A stretch of DNA of 64,000 nucleotides from Vesta saturnalis (Eukaryota; Arthropoda; Insecta; Coleoptera; Lampyridae): positions 6,488,001-6,552,000 of the forward strand of contig JARFJB010000534.1 in assembly GCA_036346205.1 (NCBI GenBank). Direction: 5' to 3'. Positions 50,345 through 62,984 of this stretch are shown in pieces. The position numbers and the translations under genes were made by a program. Position 1 is the stretch's first letter; each line of letters starts with the position of its first letter. The notes under the pieces were generated by a model. That model had not been told where the DNA came from, did not search any database, and worked only from the letters and a program-made list of their open reading frames with translations.

Positions 50345-51840
50345 ACGAAAAACTAATTCTTCGTGTTTCTTTGACACACCCATGTCTCACTTCCATACTG
50401 ACGCAACAAACGTGCCATTATAGATGGCTCGTTTCGCTGCTACGCTCATACTTTTGTTTTTAATTATCCTTGATATACTTCCAATCACTTTCTTTCCATA
50501 ATTGACCGATCGTCCAACCTCGCCATTCATTGTACCAGTTGCAGTGGACATTCTATCTAGAAAGACCAACTCGTCCACTTGCTCCACAGTTTCATCATGC
50601 AGGTATATACTCTAAACTCCTATCCACCTCTCGAATTGAACACATAATCTTAGTTTTGTTCACGTTTGCTTTATTCCGTTTATTTGATATTTACTAACTC
50701 AATACTCATTATCTATTATTTCTCGTTGGTCCCTATTCAGTCGGTCACACGCTTCCTCCAGATCTAAAAACTCACAGTACAGATTCATTTTTACATTTAA
50801 ACACTTTTCGATCACTTGCCGGTGAACAAACATCTGATCAACACATCTTCTCCCTGGCATGAAGCCGCCCTGCATATCCCAAATCAATCAGTACTCCAAA
50901 TACTTTACCAGGTACACTGAGAAAATTTATTTATCTGCAGTTCTTGCAATCACTCTTGTTTTCCTTATCCTTATGTAGTGGTAGAATGATCGCGCCCTTT
51001 CAATCACTCGGCACTTTTCCACACTTAAGGCATACGTTGAGTAATTCACTCAATCTTTTCATAAGCGTTATACCCCCATATTTTACCATTTCTTTACACT
51101 AACAAAGTACAGGTCGTAGGTTCAAATCCTACTCGAGGTAAACTTTTTATTTATGTGTTTAATAAAATTAAAAATGATTTTTAATTTCACAAGCAATTTC
51201 ATCTATGCCTGCTTATTTGCGGTTTTTGAACTTGCCTACCGTTTTTTCTATATCAATTAACCCAATGTCCTCCTCAGCTTCATTTACTGTTCCTTCTACA
51301 TTCTCCTTATTTAACTTTCAGTCTTATTTTTAGCACTACTATACAACTTTCCGAAATACTTTTGCCAGAATTCCCTCACTTAATAATCGTTCCATATTAT
51401 TCCATTTCTCCTATTCAGCACTCCGGTAGCGTTCTGTTTTTGGCTACGTTTTGTATTTATGGCCCATTTCCAAGAGAGTTCGTTAATTCCCTCAAAATCA
51501 TTCTGCATTTTCTCTCCTTCTACAGCCATCACATCCTCGTTCCTTACTCTCATTGACTCCTTTCCTTCTTTGTTTCTTCATTTGTACACCCCATGGAATG
51601 GCTTTTTCTCACACTCATTCTTTGCAGCAATCATTGTCATGTACGCCTGTTTTTTTTACATACTGCGTTAGGTCAGATTCATTCTACAAGTACATTTTTT
51701 TGTTTACCTACAGTTGCTCTTCGATATATTTGCACGAGATAATTGACAGCACAGTCTTTCAAGCATATCCGTGCACTTTCAACTTGACTTTTGTCCTTTA
51801 TATGACACTGTCAGGTCGATCCGAGGCATTCGTATAGTTC
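50345..51840 (-). mobile_element. RTE-like non-LTR element, antisense, decayed (same family as 28807)
   Basis: Reading downwards from 51840: linker (VESARICLKDCAV, NAVCKKNRRT), RT motifs KEAG/AGIDEIACE, MQGGFMPGRRCVDQM, FLDLEEACDR (first Asp) and the C-terminal YGKKVIGSISRII, ending SKKHE near 50350. These line up with the element at 28807-31226 residue by residue, with many stops and frameshifts. A 91 bp foreign insert lies at 51093-51183. The paired-Asp RT motif is not readable. Confidence 0.85.
51093..51183 (+). repeat. 91 bp insert carrying a tRNA-like 3' half, 5 bp duplication
   Basis: The insert contains a T-arm-like hairpin GTAGGTTCAAATCCTAC (box B GGTTCAAATCC), then CTCGAGGTA and a T-rich tail. 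It interrupts the RTE codons for DEIACEM between identical ATTTC pentamers (51088-51092, 51184-51188); removing insert plus one pentamer restores the reading frame of the related copy. There is no D-arm or box A, so only the 3' half of a tRNA is present. Confidence 0.75.
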
Positions 51841-52047
51841 TATTTATTAATTAGTTTAGCAGCTAGTACGTTTGTTAGCCAAATCGTGTCCTGGGCGATG
51901 TAGTATTCCTTACTAACGGTATCGTCCTACTACCTGACAGTGATGGCACTGATTTTGCCTACCGCCTCGACAAGAAAGGAAGTAACAAGTAGAAAATAGA
52001 GGCAGATGAAAAAGATATACATAATATTAATGTGCCTACTCACTGTA
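51841..52047. other. Spacer before the mariner element
   Basis: No feature recognised; ends in the TA duplication at 52046-52047. Confidence 0.5.
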
Positions 52048-53315
52048 CGAGGGGCCGTGTTTATATTCCCGAACTAGGTAATTTACAATGTTAATGTCAT
52101 TTTTCATGTTATTGATTTTATGTATGCCATGGTAACGTGTTTGACAATTTACAAAACAATGGCAGCATTATTAGTTCTAATACCTGTCAGTTTGTGTTGT
52201 AACGTTTCAAAATGGACAATCTTGAATATCGAGCTGACTTACAAAACAAACAAAATCTTCAAAAGTTATTCGTGAAAAAATGTGGATTGTATACGGGGAT
52301 AATTGTCCTTCCAAGTCGACTATTTGTGAATGGTCAAAATTGTGTAAACATGGCCGAGAATCACTAGATGATGATCCCCGTCCAGGTCGGCCTGTTGACA
52401 TGATCACTTCGGATGTTATTGAAAAAACCAAATGTTTGGTATTGGAAGATACAAGATTAAAGAAGGGACAATTAGTGTCTTTATTAGGAGTTTCAGAAAC
52501 CACAGTTTTCAGAACTTTATGCGATTCTCTTGACATGATAAAGGTCAGTGTGAGATGGGTTCCACGAATGCTTACGTCTTTTCAAATGCTTACTCGAATG
52601 GAGAATTGTGAAGAATTTTTGGCGCTTTGTGGGGACGAGCCAGATTTAATTATCAACCGATTTACCACCGGAGATAAAACTTTGTGTCCATTATTTTGAT
52701 CCTGGGTCGAAATAAGTGTCGGTGTAGTGGCATATTAGGGGTTCTAGTCCTCCCAAACAGTTTAAGGTCACCCCCTCTGCAGGAAAATAATGGCCAACTG
52801 TTTTTTTGGATTGCCAATGAATTTAAATGATTGCTTATCTGAAGAAGGGTGGTACAATCACAAGAGTGTATTATGCAAGCTTAATGCATCGCCTCAGAGA
52901 TGTTATTAAAGTGAAAAGACAGGGAAAACTAACGCGATGTGCCCTGCTGCTTCATAATAATGCACCGGCCTATAAGTCAAGACTTTCAAAAGCTACCGTT
53001 GGTAAATGTGGCTTTGTAGAAATTGATCATTCACCTTATAGTCCAGATTTAGCCCCCAGTGACTATTTTTTGTTTCCAGATCTCAAAAGAACACTAAGGG
53101 AAAGAAAATTTAGAAACGATTATGAACTTATAGCGGGTGTTGACAGCTATTTTGCGAGCAAACCAAAAGAATATTTTTATAACGGGTTAAAGATGTTATT
53201 GAATCGATGTAATGCTTGTATTGAAAAGCAAGGGGCCTATATTAAAAAATAAATTTCTGTTGCTGTTCTAATCTACTCTTATCATGTCTAGTCCGAGAAT
53301 ATAAAAACGACCCTC

Positions 53316-53316
<1 letters not shown>
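52048..53316 (+). mobile_element. mariner element (DD34D type), inactive
   Basis: Ends CGAGGGGCCGTGTTTATATTC (52048) and, on the other strand, CGAGGGTCGTTTTTATATTC (53316), flanked by TA on both sides (52046-52047, 53317-53318). Length 1,269 bp, the size of a complete mariner. The transposase occupies nearly the whole element. A TA tract begins directly at the right target duplication. Confidence 0.92.
52212..53252 (+). pseudogene. mariner transposase, second catalytic Asp replaced by Asn
   Basis: Readable order: MDNLEYRADLQ, GRESLDDDPRPGRP, LLGVSETTVFRTL (HTH), WVPRMLTSFQ (mariner signature WVPHxL), then TTGDKT with the first Asp; a garbled stretch (52700-52826); LLLHNNAPAYKSRL, where the usual His-Asp-Asn is His-Asn-Asn; and YSPDLAPSDYFLF with the third Asp. 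The C-terminus is complete (KQGAYIKK, stop 53250). The Asp to Asn change plus stops near 52699 make it dead. Confidence 0.9.

Positions 53317-53374
<58 letters not shown>
53317..53374. repeat. TA microsatellite
   Basis: About 29 TA units abutting the mariner right end. Confidence 0.95.
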
Positions 53375-53375
<1 letters not shown>

Positions 53376-56300
53376 TGTTCCCTACGTGGTTTTTGGTTAT
53401 TGTGCTACTTACCGGGCTTGCTGTTATTTATGGAGACAAAAGTGATTTAATTATTTTTAGTTTATATTATCGACTACGAATTAGAGAGTTATTTTTTTTG
53501 TATAATTTATACTTATTTAATTTTTTTAATTTTATTCACGGACGATCTAGCTATTTATTTTCATCATTAAGCTAATAGAATGAATTCTTATGACAAAGAT
53601 TTCGTTTGGGTTTTGTTATAGAAAGGGGTTTATTGCGAGCGTGTACATTAAGAATGAACTGACCGCTTATTTTAATCTTTAGAACTGTACATTTTTTTTG
53701 GTCACATCTGGCAAGTATTTTATCCTGCTATTACAAATACCCCGCGCGATTGTAAGGTAAAATAAGTGATTTAATTAGTTCTCTATATTTTTATTGTTAT
53801 TGCGAAATATTCACTTGTTTAAGTTCAAACCTTAAACAAAAGAGTGTACTTGCGCTTTACGTTTACGATTATATGCGTTTTATTAATCGTACCTTTCATG
53901 GGTCTAAGGGAACCGTACATTTCGTAGTAATTCAATGCTATAGCAATCCTAAATACTGTTTACTATTTACGCGCCTTTTTTTATGTCTATAAAGCCATTT
54001 TACACGTTACTAAAATGCTGCTGGTCCGATCATTATAATTTTTGTTTGACTGTATTTTAAAATCTGCTCAAAAACGACTACCATGCACTACTTAATTGGT
54101 TGAGAAATTATTGTAATTACAAGATATTTGTGCGTTTGAATTAAAAGATAAATGGCGGTGTTTGTTTTAACAACCATACCTGACATGGGTTTGTAGTAAC
54201 CGTACTTTTCATAGCAATTGCATAGTAATACTGTTTTCACGTCCTTTTTATTTGTGTATTTATAGAATCATTTCACAAGTTACTAACATTCTACTGATCA
54301 GATTATTATTGTTATTTTTGTTTATTATTAAACCGCCGAGTAATAAAATCTGTTCAAAAATTCACCCTTACCGTGCCATGATTAATTTAGAAATTGTCAT
54401 TTCTCACCCGCACATGTTGCACTTACCGAAGGTAGAAGCCGGAGCACACTTAAAACACCTCCTTTCGCTTTGACGACTGTAATGACAATTACTTTTAGTT
54501 AGTATAAAGTTATATAAAATATAAATAAAGAAATACACGATTAAAAATCCAAGGGATAAGAATTTCATTATGTGTGTTAATCGTGAAAGTTTACATTTTC
54601 ATATAAGCATTAATTTTATTGTAATAAATCACTTTTCTAAGATGGTATTGTGGAAAATGTTACATGGTGTACACATTTGTTTTCGTTTTTACTGAATATA
54701 ACGTATCACTCCCTGATGAAATCATTCTATTAGTAAGTAAGTTGTACGGTTTGTTAAGTTCATTCTTTGGTAAACTACAAATTGGAATAATTAAGGTAGT
54801 CTATAAAGTAAACCATGTATTGCAAAGTTCAGTTAGATGTAGTGCACTTTGTAATTTAAAACAAACTTGCGGGTTAATTTTAGTTTAAAATTCAGACGTA
54901 AACTTTAATTTTAATTTTCTGTTTTTAATTAATTAAGAGTGACACTTGAAACAAAAAGTAATACTACAATACTTTTTTTAATAAAATGGCGAGTTATGTT
55001 TTGTTACATGCGAATACAGTTTACTGATGTAGATGGTTATGTTAATATGAATTTATCGCACAAGTCCTTCCATTTTCCCAGTTTATTTATGAATGAAAAC
55101 GTAATCGCAATAACTCGTAGTTAGAAATTTAACACAGTAAGTTATGAAAATGTCAAATATATAAAGTGAGCACATTTGAATTTTTTCCGTAAAGCTTTAT
55201 GTTTGTTGCGTTTGTAACATTATGGCATGAAATTTACAAAAAAAAAAAGCAACTAGTACCTATACATCAGTTTTTTTGGCAATAAAGTGATGTGATAACG
55301 TGAAAGAGGATTTAGAATTTAACGCAACGGCTAGAAATTTTATGAAAGTTTATGACAAATTAAGCTTAAGACAAGAAAACAATAGATCATAAGAAATTGT
55401 CCGATCCGGTCGTTTCCTCGGGCCTGTGCACCCTTTTGAACTGGGCCAAAGTATTTGTGACCTTTAAGATCGTTAGGTCAGGAACATTGCCCGCTACACC
55501 GTATAATCTAACTTTTCCATCATAAAGTAACAAAATAAAATACGAAAGTTTGGTAATATTTTGGAAGCGTTTTGAAATTTTAAATTAATTATACGACGTT
55601 TTCAGTTTAAACGCGTCTCGCGACTTTATAATCAAGTTAATCCTTTTCCCTTTTCTCTAGAGCATATTTGACAATCTAATCGGCTCTATAAATCTTTACT
55701 AACTTTATAAACCTACCAACTCAGCGTGTACAGAGCATTTTAAGCAATGAATTGATAATTCAATAGATGATTCATGCTATATTCTACAAGGATCATTATG
55801 TAATTGCGTCTTTCAAAAACACGGTCAAATTCAATTAACTTTAGGTTGAAAATGTAACACCAAATGTTTTCACTTATTTCCCTTTTCCATTATTTTTTTC
55901 ATTCTACTTTCACAAATTTGTAAGTAACCTTTTCACATTCTTACATCAGCTTACAAATAGAAGGACTCGTTTAGAATACAACTTGACTTTTTATGTTTAC
56001 TTGAATTTCGAAAATGCGCCGTATTTGATTTTAAATATAAACTTTTTTCATATCTCGATTAATTAAATTTTTATTTTTTCAACATTCTTAAAAGAATGAA
56101 AGTTATTTTTCTCAAAAAATAGAAATATTCACATTGCTAACATCGCTTTTACTTCAGCGATATGTTCAACGATAATTTTTGGTAGAAATTTTTTTTTACA
56201 TTAAGATATTAGGCGTGTTTTACATGTTAGAGTCTAAAAAAATACCTGATATCAGTTAACCATTGTTAAAAATATAAAATAATATTATTCAGGAATTTCC

Positions 56301-56455
56301 CATTTTCTTTCACTGGAAGTTCTATAGCAGTATGTAATGATCCTGCTTGAATCCTTACAAATTTTCCATTCCTAGAAATAATTCATACCAATCCTTATTT
56401 CCAAATTGTTTCCACAACTGTTCTAGGGTAATACACCCAATTATTGGCCCTTTAA
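53375..56455. other. Intergenic, nothing recognised
   Basis: 3 kb AT-rich stretch without coding, RNA or repeat signal that I can support. It ends at TTAA 56452-56455, the left target site of the next piggyBac. Confidence 0.5.
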
Positions 56456-59009
56456 CAGTCGCATTAGGAGGCTCAGTGACTGACCCCACACTTTAACCAT
56501 CACATACATTCTGCCATTTAAACTATTTGTACTATAAAATGTATTTTTGTTATTTTGATTAACTTTAAATCATATTTGTTGTAAACAAAATTTTTATTTC
56601 GACACCTACATATGTAAATTTTAAATTTTTAGTCTAAGTTATGAGCAACTCCAGTAGTGATTACTACGCGCTATTACAGTCATCACATTTTCGAATGGTA
56701 ATGTTTTCTTCTACAGCTGTATGGCGAGGACATATATACCTTTCACATGCAGTACACGTTTTCATGTATTTCCTATCCGCCGATAGAGGACACACAAAGC
56801 ATCTGCCTTTCTTTGGTAAATTTTCATGTGCCGCCCTCACGAGTTACTCGTCCTGTAGGTTCCTTTACAACAGTCCCTCTTGTAACTGCTTTACTTTGAA
56901 TATTTTTATAGCCAAATATAGCTGGAGCACTAATATGGATAGGACGCAAACCAGCTGTTTGTGATCGATGTTCCATGTTTAGAATACACAGCCCTTTGCC
57001 CAATGTTTTTAGGAAAACTTTCCTTCCAGATTGGCGTTTGAAGTTATGTAATTCCCATGTTTCATTTGATTTATAAAAAATGACATAAGAATTGTACGCT
57101 GCAATGTCTACCAAGTTGAAAAAACATGCCATGGGCCATCTCCTTGTGCCACGATGACAACTATACGCCCGAACACATTTATCTAGGGTATCTACACCTG
57201 CTTTTGTTGAATTATAATACATTATAATCTCCGGTTTGTCATCTTGCACCCTCATTTCCCTGTGTTGAGAAGATAAAAGAGTAACAACTTTATTTTTTTT
57301 GGTACATAGCTCACAAGAGTTTCTCTTTCTCGATACGCAAAACGAATAGTACCTGGAGCGGACTTACTCAATACCTGAGGCACGTCCCTTCTTGTGCTGC
57401 GTATAGTTCCAACGACGGTAAGTTTATTTGCAAATAGTTCAGCGGTTGTATCTAAGGACGTAAACTTCCTATCCATTGTAATATTCCTGCCAGATTTCTC
57501 TAATTTTGCTGCAGCTACTAGACGTTTTACGACTTGTGGCCCACTATTGTAATCCTTAGGTTTATTTATAATTTTTCCAGTGTATGGTTCAATAGTTTTC
57601 AGAATCACATAAAACATTTGCTTCTATGTCGTACTTTCCCGGCTTAGTCGGAATAAATACACGGAATTTTCATCGACCATGGAACGTAATTAGCTCTTCA
57701 TCTATCACTACGGAAGCTGAGGGGTTCAAAAACTTTGTGAAAGTGCTAGTAACACGATCCCATAACTCACGAATAGCAGCATAATTATCTAGCACTTTTT
57801 TTTCATAGCGAGTATTTCTGTCATCAAAACGCAAACATTTCAATAACAACATAAACCGATAATGTGCAAATGTAGCTCTATATATTGGTAATCCTTCTTT
57901 ACCAAAAATTTCCGCAATTGGATCCCTGCTTTGTCTATAAACCCCACCGGTTATAATAAATCCTATGAAACCTAATATCTCTTCCTTTATAAAATATCGG
58001 GAGTTTTGTATGAAATTACTTTTGGTTTGAATTGACTTCAACAGTTCTAATTTTTGATTTGTAAATTTCAAAATTATTTCTATAGACTCGTCATCAAAAA
58101 ATAATTTAAAAGCTTCGAGTGCTGTTTGAGGTTTCATTATATCTCGTTTCAAGCCCGGTGGTACTTTCATAATATTCGCAGAAACTTGTCTTCTTTTACG
58201 CAATGGCTTACTTCTCACTGCATTCGACGGAGCGATCATATCGGAATCCGTTTGGTTTATTACGGCTCTTGGCCGACGCCGACGTTTCCCACAAGTTGAA
58301 TCTACAGTATTCTGTATGACACAAATATGTAAACACATAAACTGCCTTTATACTTACCGATTGTTGCTTCATTATCGTTCTGGCTAATATCTATATCGGA
58401 AACTTTATCTTCATCTGAATCTGTCGAAGTCGTTATAAAATATATTTTATAAAAAAAAATGTAATTTGAATTATACACTTACATTCCGATTCACTCTCAT
58501 CATCTACAGTTCTTTCAGATAAATCAACACGTGCTACTTCGTAGTGTTCGTTATCACTATCGTCTTCGCTCTCTGAACTTTATAATTCTGCTATAACTTC
58601 CGTATCAAGCTCCTCTTCACACAACGCTGACTCAAGCTCTGTATCTGCCAAATAGCTGGTACCCATTGTTTCAACAAAAAATAACTATATTTCACAAAAC
58701 GTAAATTGAGTCGCAATGTAACGGTAACTTTGCCTACTACATACACACTGAGCACTCCTAGCAGTAATTAGTAAATATATTTCATGTAAATACTTATGCG
58801 CAGTTACAGTAAGTCGTATGCGCTCAGATTATTAACGGTTTCCAAGCTTGTAAGAGTCAACCCCCTTAATTATTATGTGTTATTCAGTGCATAAATGTAC
58901 AAATAAGAAAGTCATTAAGCCACAAAGACTAATTCCAATTTTTAAGAATGTTACAGCCGCATAATTATGCTGGGCTCACGTACTGACCCCCCTGATCCCA
59001 ATGCGGCTG
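56456..59009 (-). mobile_element. piggyBac element with TTAA flanks, well preserved
   Basis: Both ends begin at TTAA (56452-56455 and 59010-59013) with inverted termini CAGTCGCATT and CAGCCGCATT. Near the right end a second GCCGCAT occurs inverted (58953), so ACAGCCGCAT...ATGCGGCTGT can form a hairpin; CAGT.CTGACCCC near 56476 matches GGGGTCAGTACGTG on the other strand. Length 2,554 bp. One transposase gene is on the minus strand. Confidence 0.92.
56664..58666 (-). pseudogene. piggyBac transposase gene with two small introns
   Basis: ATG 58666 (MGTSYLADTELESAL) opens an acidic N-terminus. Introns are inferred at 58421-58482 and 58302-58357 (GTAAGT/CAG and GTAAGT/TAG), both phase 1 and keeping the frame. 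Then comes the basic stretch GKRRRRPRAV, the core with Asp residues in VVIDEELITFHG, NITMDRKFTSLD and KAGVDTLDKC, and a C-terminal finger CFVCPLSADRK...CTACERYICPRH, stop TAG 56664-56666. Defects: TAA at about 58582, frame breaks near 57640, 57250 and 56830. All three catalytic Asp survive. Confidence 0.9.
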
Positions 59010-59013
59010 TTAA

Positions 59014-59499
59014 GGTGTGCTCCAATATATTTTTGGTAGTAACAAAATTATTACCTATTTAATTTTTATAAAGTATTTTTTAAATGATGCATAAAGAACT
59101 ACAATATTTGAGAAAAATAATTTGACAGTTTTATATAAACCCATATTTGTTCAAAAAAATTATAAATTAAAAAATAACAGTTTTCCAATTGTTGGCAACT
59201 TAACGCTAATTGTTGATTGACACTCCAAATGTTGTCACCATACTATTTGTTGACACCCCAATCGTTAGCTGGGTACTAAATATTGACTAATTTACATGGA
59301 CTGCGCTAAATATTGACGCCTATTTGTTGGCATTGGTGGAGTATACTTGGGGAAAAGGAAAAACACTACACTTAGTCAAGTACCTAAAATAGGTTGGTTT
59401 ATTATAAAACTGTTTAATGTAATAACACTTAAAAATACAGATAAATTAAAAAAAAAAAGCATACAAAAAAATTACATTCTTTGAGAAAAACATTTTTTT
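59014..59499. other. Spacer between piggyBac and pogo element
   Basis: Between 59195 and 59330 a word of the form TTGTTGACA/ATTGTTGGC recurs at about 25-35 bp intervals, a weak degenerate repeat. Nothing else. Confidence 0.4.
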
Positions 59500-59507
59500 A
59501 ACAATGT

Positions 59508-60425
59508 TTAAAAACGATTTGTCTTGCTCCTTTTCTCACAGGGGCTTGGGGAACATTTATCAACAACTGGAATGGGGGATTGGTTTTCTATTTCATTCAA
59601 GTTATCTATCTCACTTGTCATTGAGAACAATAGATCCTGTTCGTTTGTATTTATTATTGTACTAATACCACAGTCTGCTTCAGTCACATTCATTGCAGTT
59701 TCAATAGAATGTGCATCAGTTCCTTCGTGTAAGTTATCTCTTATTATTGTACTCGAATTGCAGTCTCTTTAAGTCAAAATATCAATGAAAGGTGTATCAA
59801 TGTCTTTTTGTACTTTATTACTAAAAATTTCACTCGCATTACAGTCTGTTTCAGTCATACCAATTGTAGCTGATATATCAACTGAAGCTGTATCAGGTGT
59901 AGTAGTTATAGTAGGTAAATAAGCAATTACACTATTCTCTGTTACTAATTCGTCCGCAGAAATAGTTTCCATATAGGTTTCGTCCCGATTTTCATTTTGG
60001 ATAACACCTTCTATAATAATAGGCATCCTTTCAATATTGGCAACCGAAAATATTGCACTGTTTGTAGTTTTGGATGAAGTCGGAAGTTTTTCACATATTG
60101 CTTGTAACATTGTAAAATATTTACATTGACGTTCTGTACATTCAGTACGTAAATTTTCCTCAATTTGTATTTTTAATTGATTGTCAAATAAAGCTGATAT
60201 ACTTTCAACTCTTTCTTGAGAATTTTTAATTTGAGCTGATGGTAAGATTTCTTTTTAACCGAAGCATTTGGTAAAATCCAAAGTTCATTCCATGGGAAAA
60301 TACAGCAGGCTTTAAAATCGTTTATTATTGTATCTGGTTTTAAACCTTGTAAAGAACCAGCGTCCTTTACGTATGCTTTTTGGAATAAATTATTTGCGGA
60401 CCATCCTATATCTAAAATTTCAAAA
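59508..60425 (-). pseudogene. pogo/Tigger transposase: C-terminal tail
   Basis: From 60425 downwards: ILDIGWSANNLFQ, LKPDTIINDFKACCIFPWNE, which matches the GFxxCGLxPxN block that follows the DDE domain in these proteins. Then an acidic, Thr/Ser/Ile-rich tail in two frames (60110-59769 and 59693-59508) with repeated STI-TDCNASEI/TEADCGIST-like segments, ending at CEKRSKTNRF. Similar repeated MTETDC/VTEADC words suggest an internal repeat. Confidence 0.6.
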
Positions 60426-60429
60426 GTTT

Positions 60430-62045
60430 ACGCGATATTGCACAACAAATAATTTATTAATCACCGGTGACGTGTATTTCTAAAAACCAGTAAGTTTTTG
60501 CACGTCAGAACGACCTCAACCAATCAAATAACGGCATCCCCCGCACGGTAGTCGCGAAGCCGCCCACCGATGCACCTTTATAAACCCGCGACGCGCGTGA
60601 AGGAGAGAGGAATCGAAGTAGATTCAAGTCAAGCCGATATCCAGTAGCCGTCCGCACCGATTGCTTCGTAAGCACCGACCTGTTAATCGCCGCCGAAGAG
60701 TCCATCGCGATCGTGTGATAACGCGCACCACCTCGCACCGGGCAACCTAAAGTTTAATCCTGTACTGCCATTGATAGACACGTAAGTTGTAAAGTTATAA
60801 AATCTAACAATTTACAATCAAACACTACAGAACGTAAATAACGCCGGGCTGAGTCTCCAGGAGTTATAACCTTACACTAACGCCAAGAGTGCCACGCAGG
60901 GTAGATCCCGACGTCACTGCAACACACAGTACACTAACACCCAGAGTGCCACGCAGGGTAACCCCACGTCACTCGCAAACACTTGAGGGTGAAGGTTTGT
61001 TACAGGGCTTAGACCTGACCTTTCTTAGTCTATCCGGTTAAGACAGGCCATAGCCTACGTCTTCTGAGTATTACTGAGACCTCGCTCGAAACAAATACAT
61101 ACATTACATAAAGACAAACACAATAACCATACACGGTGTCTTTAATCGCAGGAGAGTATACACGAAACCTGTTGCATAAATTTGTATTCAGAATAAACCA
61201 GCGCGAAACACCTAGTGTAAAAGCATTTGTACATAAGTTAGGAAAATTCGTCGGAGAGTAAAACATTAGATAATACGTAAATTATCCCATGTTTACCGGT
61301 ATTAACTAATATAACTACGACCTGGTGTATATTACGATTTACCTTAGTAAATTCATTTAGTATAGCATTTTAATATCCAGTATTTCGTTCTCCTAATAAA
61401 TTGTATATAATTAGATTTAGTATAGAAGTCCGTAATTAATCCAGTTAGATAAATAAACAAAATCAAACCGGTTATAATTAAATAAGACAGTCCAGAGATC
61501 TTGCATTTGCATTAGGATCTCGCTGTATTATTGAGCGCGACATACCAGCTTCAACGCTCCAGAGTTACTGAAGAAAATAATTATGCCATGCTGAGAACGA
61601 TTGACTTTCCGTCCGAGTTCGTTGCACTGGCGCCGTTGAACAAAACTGTAACAACGTGCCAGCTTCTGTAAATACAGGACCGTAATATAAATATTACATC
61701 TTAAATAAGGAGTAAGTTAAGATAATCCATATATTTATATTTCCAGAAACGATTACGTACCTAGAAAGCAACCCCCCAGTAGAGCGAGTAAGGAGCCGGA
61801 AAGAATAGATACATTTGTTAATTAATTATTTATTCATTGTAAAATTAGTTAATATACGTTTTAAAACGCTTTAAGAGATTTATTTAAGGTGACAGTGTTA
61901 AGTCAAGTAATTGATACGAACCACACCCCGTTTAAATTATAAACACGACTGAGCCGAGGCAAAATAAAACCGCGTTGGGTTACACACCCAGAAGGCGCGC
62001 AAATTACAAATAGTAAAATATTAAAGAGCGCAAAAAGAGGTTAAT
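60430..62045 (+). repeat. Unclassified 1.6 kb repeat, copy A
   Basis: GC-richer than its surroundings, with a TATA-like TTTATAAACCC (60571), two tandem copies of CAGAGTGCCACGCAGGGTA-like sequence near 60883 and 60938, and CTGGCGCCGTTG near 61630, a primer-binding-site-like word. From about 61003 to the end it matches 62985-64000 in inverted orientation (CAGGAGAGTA, CTCCAGAGTTACT, AAGGTGACAGTGTTAAG, AACCGCGTTGGGTTAC). No coding frame. It may be an LTR plus leader, or a non-autonomous element. Confidence 0.7.
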
Positions 62046-62051
62046 ACAACC

Positions 62052-62975
62052 TTATACTGCATTTTTTAGAATAGGGGCAAAATGCTCTTTTGTAAAATTA
62101 ATATAAGGGTTTTCCTTCCACTCTAGCACATTCTTTTCCACATACATTTTAACGGTCGAAAACTTGGTACATCTGCTGGCTGTAGAAGTCTGGTAGAGTT
62201 GGGATATAAGGTGACCAGAACTATTTGTAATTCTGTGCACTTAATTCCAGTAATAGTTGGGTGGTATGCCCATCTACAAACAGAACAATGGGAAATTCTG
62301 TATTGTGTTTTGCAAGATAGGGATGTAACACCTTTTTTTATATAGTCAACGAAAACTTCCGACTTCATCCATCCGTTATCACTTAACCCAATTCCTCTGC
62401 TAGGTATACGATCTACTATATTTTTCGGCAACATTTTATTCGCGTAAATAATCATTGGGGAGTTGTTTCTCCAGCTTCCAAAAACAGTTAAGTTCTGATT
62501 GGCATTTCCTCGGTCAATTTCGTATATATTTTTTTACCCTTGGGAGCAATTACTAATTTACGACAAAACTGAAAACAAGTTTCGTCCCCATTAAAAATTC
62601 TTCTAGGGTCCTTTACTATCGAAAGAGGGTTCTTTTTCTTTAGGTAGTATTCAATTTGATGAAACCATCCTTTGATATCTCTTTCGGATACACAGGCTGA
62701 CGAGATAGTAACAACTTATACCAATGCTCACCCGGTAGGTTACTTTTAAATGGAGTAGATCTTGGGTTTGAATCTAAAAAAGATTTAACTGCTGCTTGTA
62801 GATCTGGTATACGTCTTGGGAATCCTTTCCTTTCATTTTCGATTATCCAATTCACTAATTTTTTTCTTCCGCTTTTGTTGGATAAGTGCTCCTGCCTTTT
62901 TCCACCTTGGTAAATTTCGTACCTAATCTAATTGTAAGGTGGCTCGCAGTATACGACATTTTAGAGCAATACTTT
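62052..62975 (-). pseudogene. pogo/Tigger transposase: HTH and DDE_1 catalytic part
   Basis: Starting near 62960: LTIRLGTKFTKVEKGRSTY and TKAEE, then WIIENERKGFPRR and LQAAVKSFLDSNPR (CENP-B-like DNA-binding region), PGEHWYKLLLSRQP, then FNGDETCF with the first Asp (about 62585), GIGLSDNGWM, LFVDGHTT with the second (62265) and LLQPADVPSFRPL with the third (62170). All three Asp residues are kept, but stops and frameshifts at about 62845, 62640, 62455 and 62230 divide it. Confidence 0.85.
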
Positions 62976-62984
62976 TATTCGAGG

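Noticed and set aside
51100..51145. Functional tRNA gene
   Set aside because: No 5' half, D-arm or anticodon arm is present.
51362..51837. Plus-strand frames of 64-94 codons
   Set aside because: Antisense of the decayed RTE copy on the minus strand.
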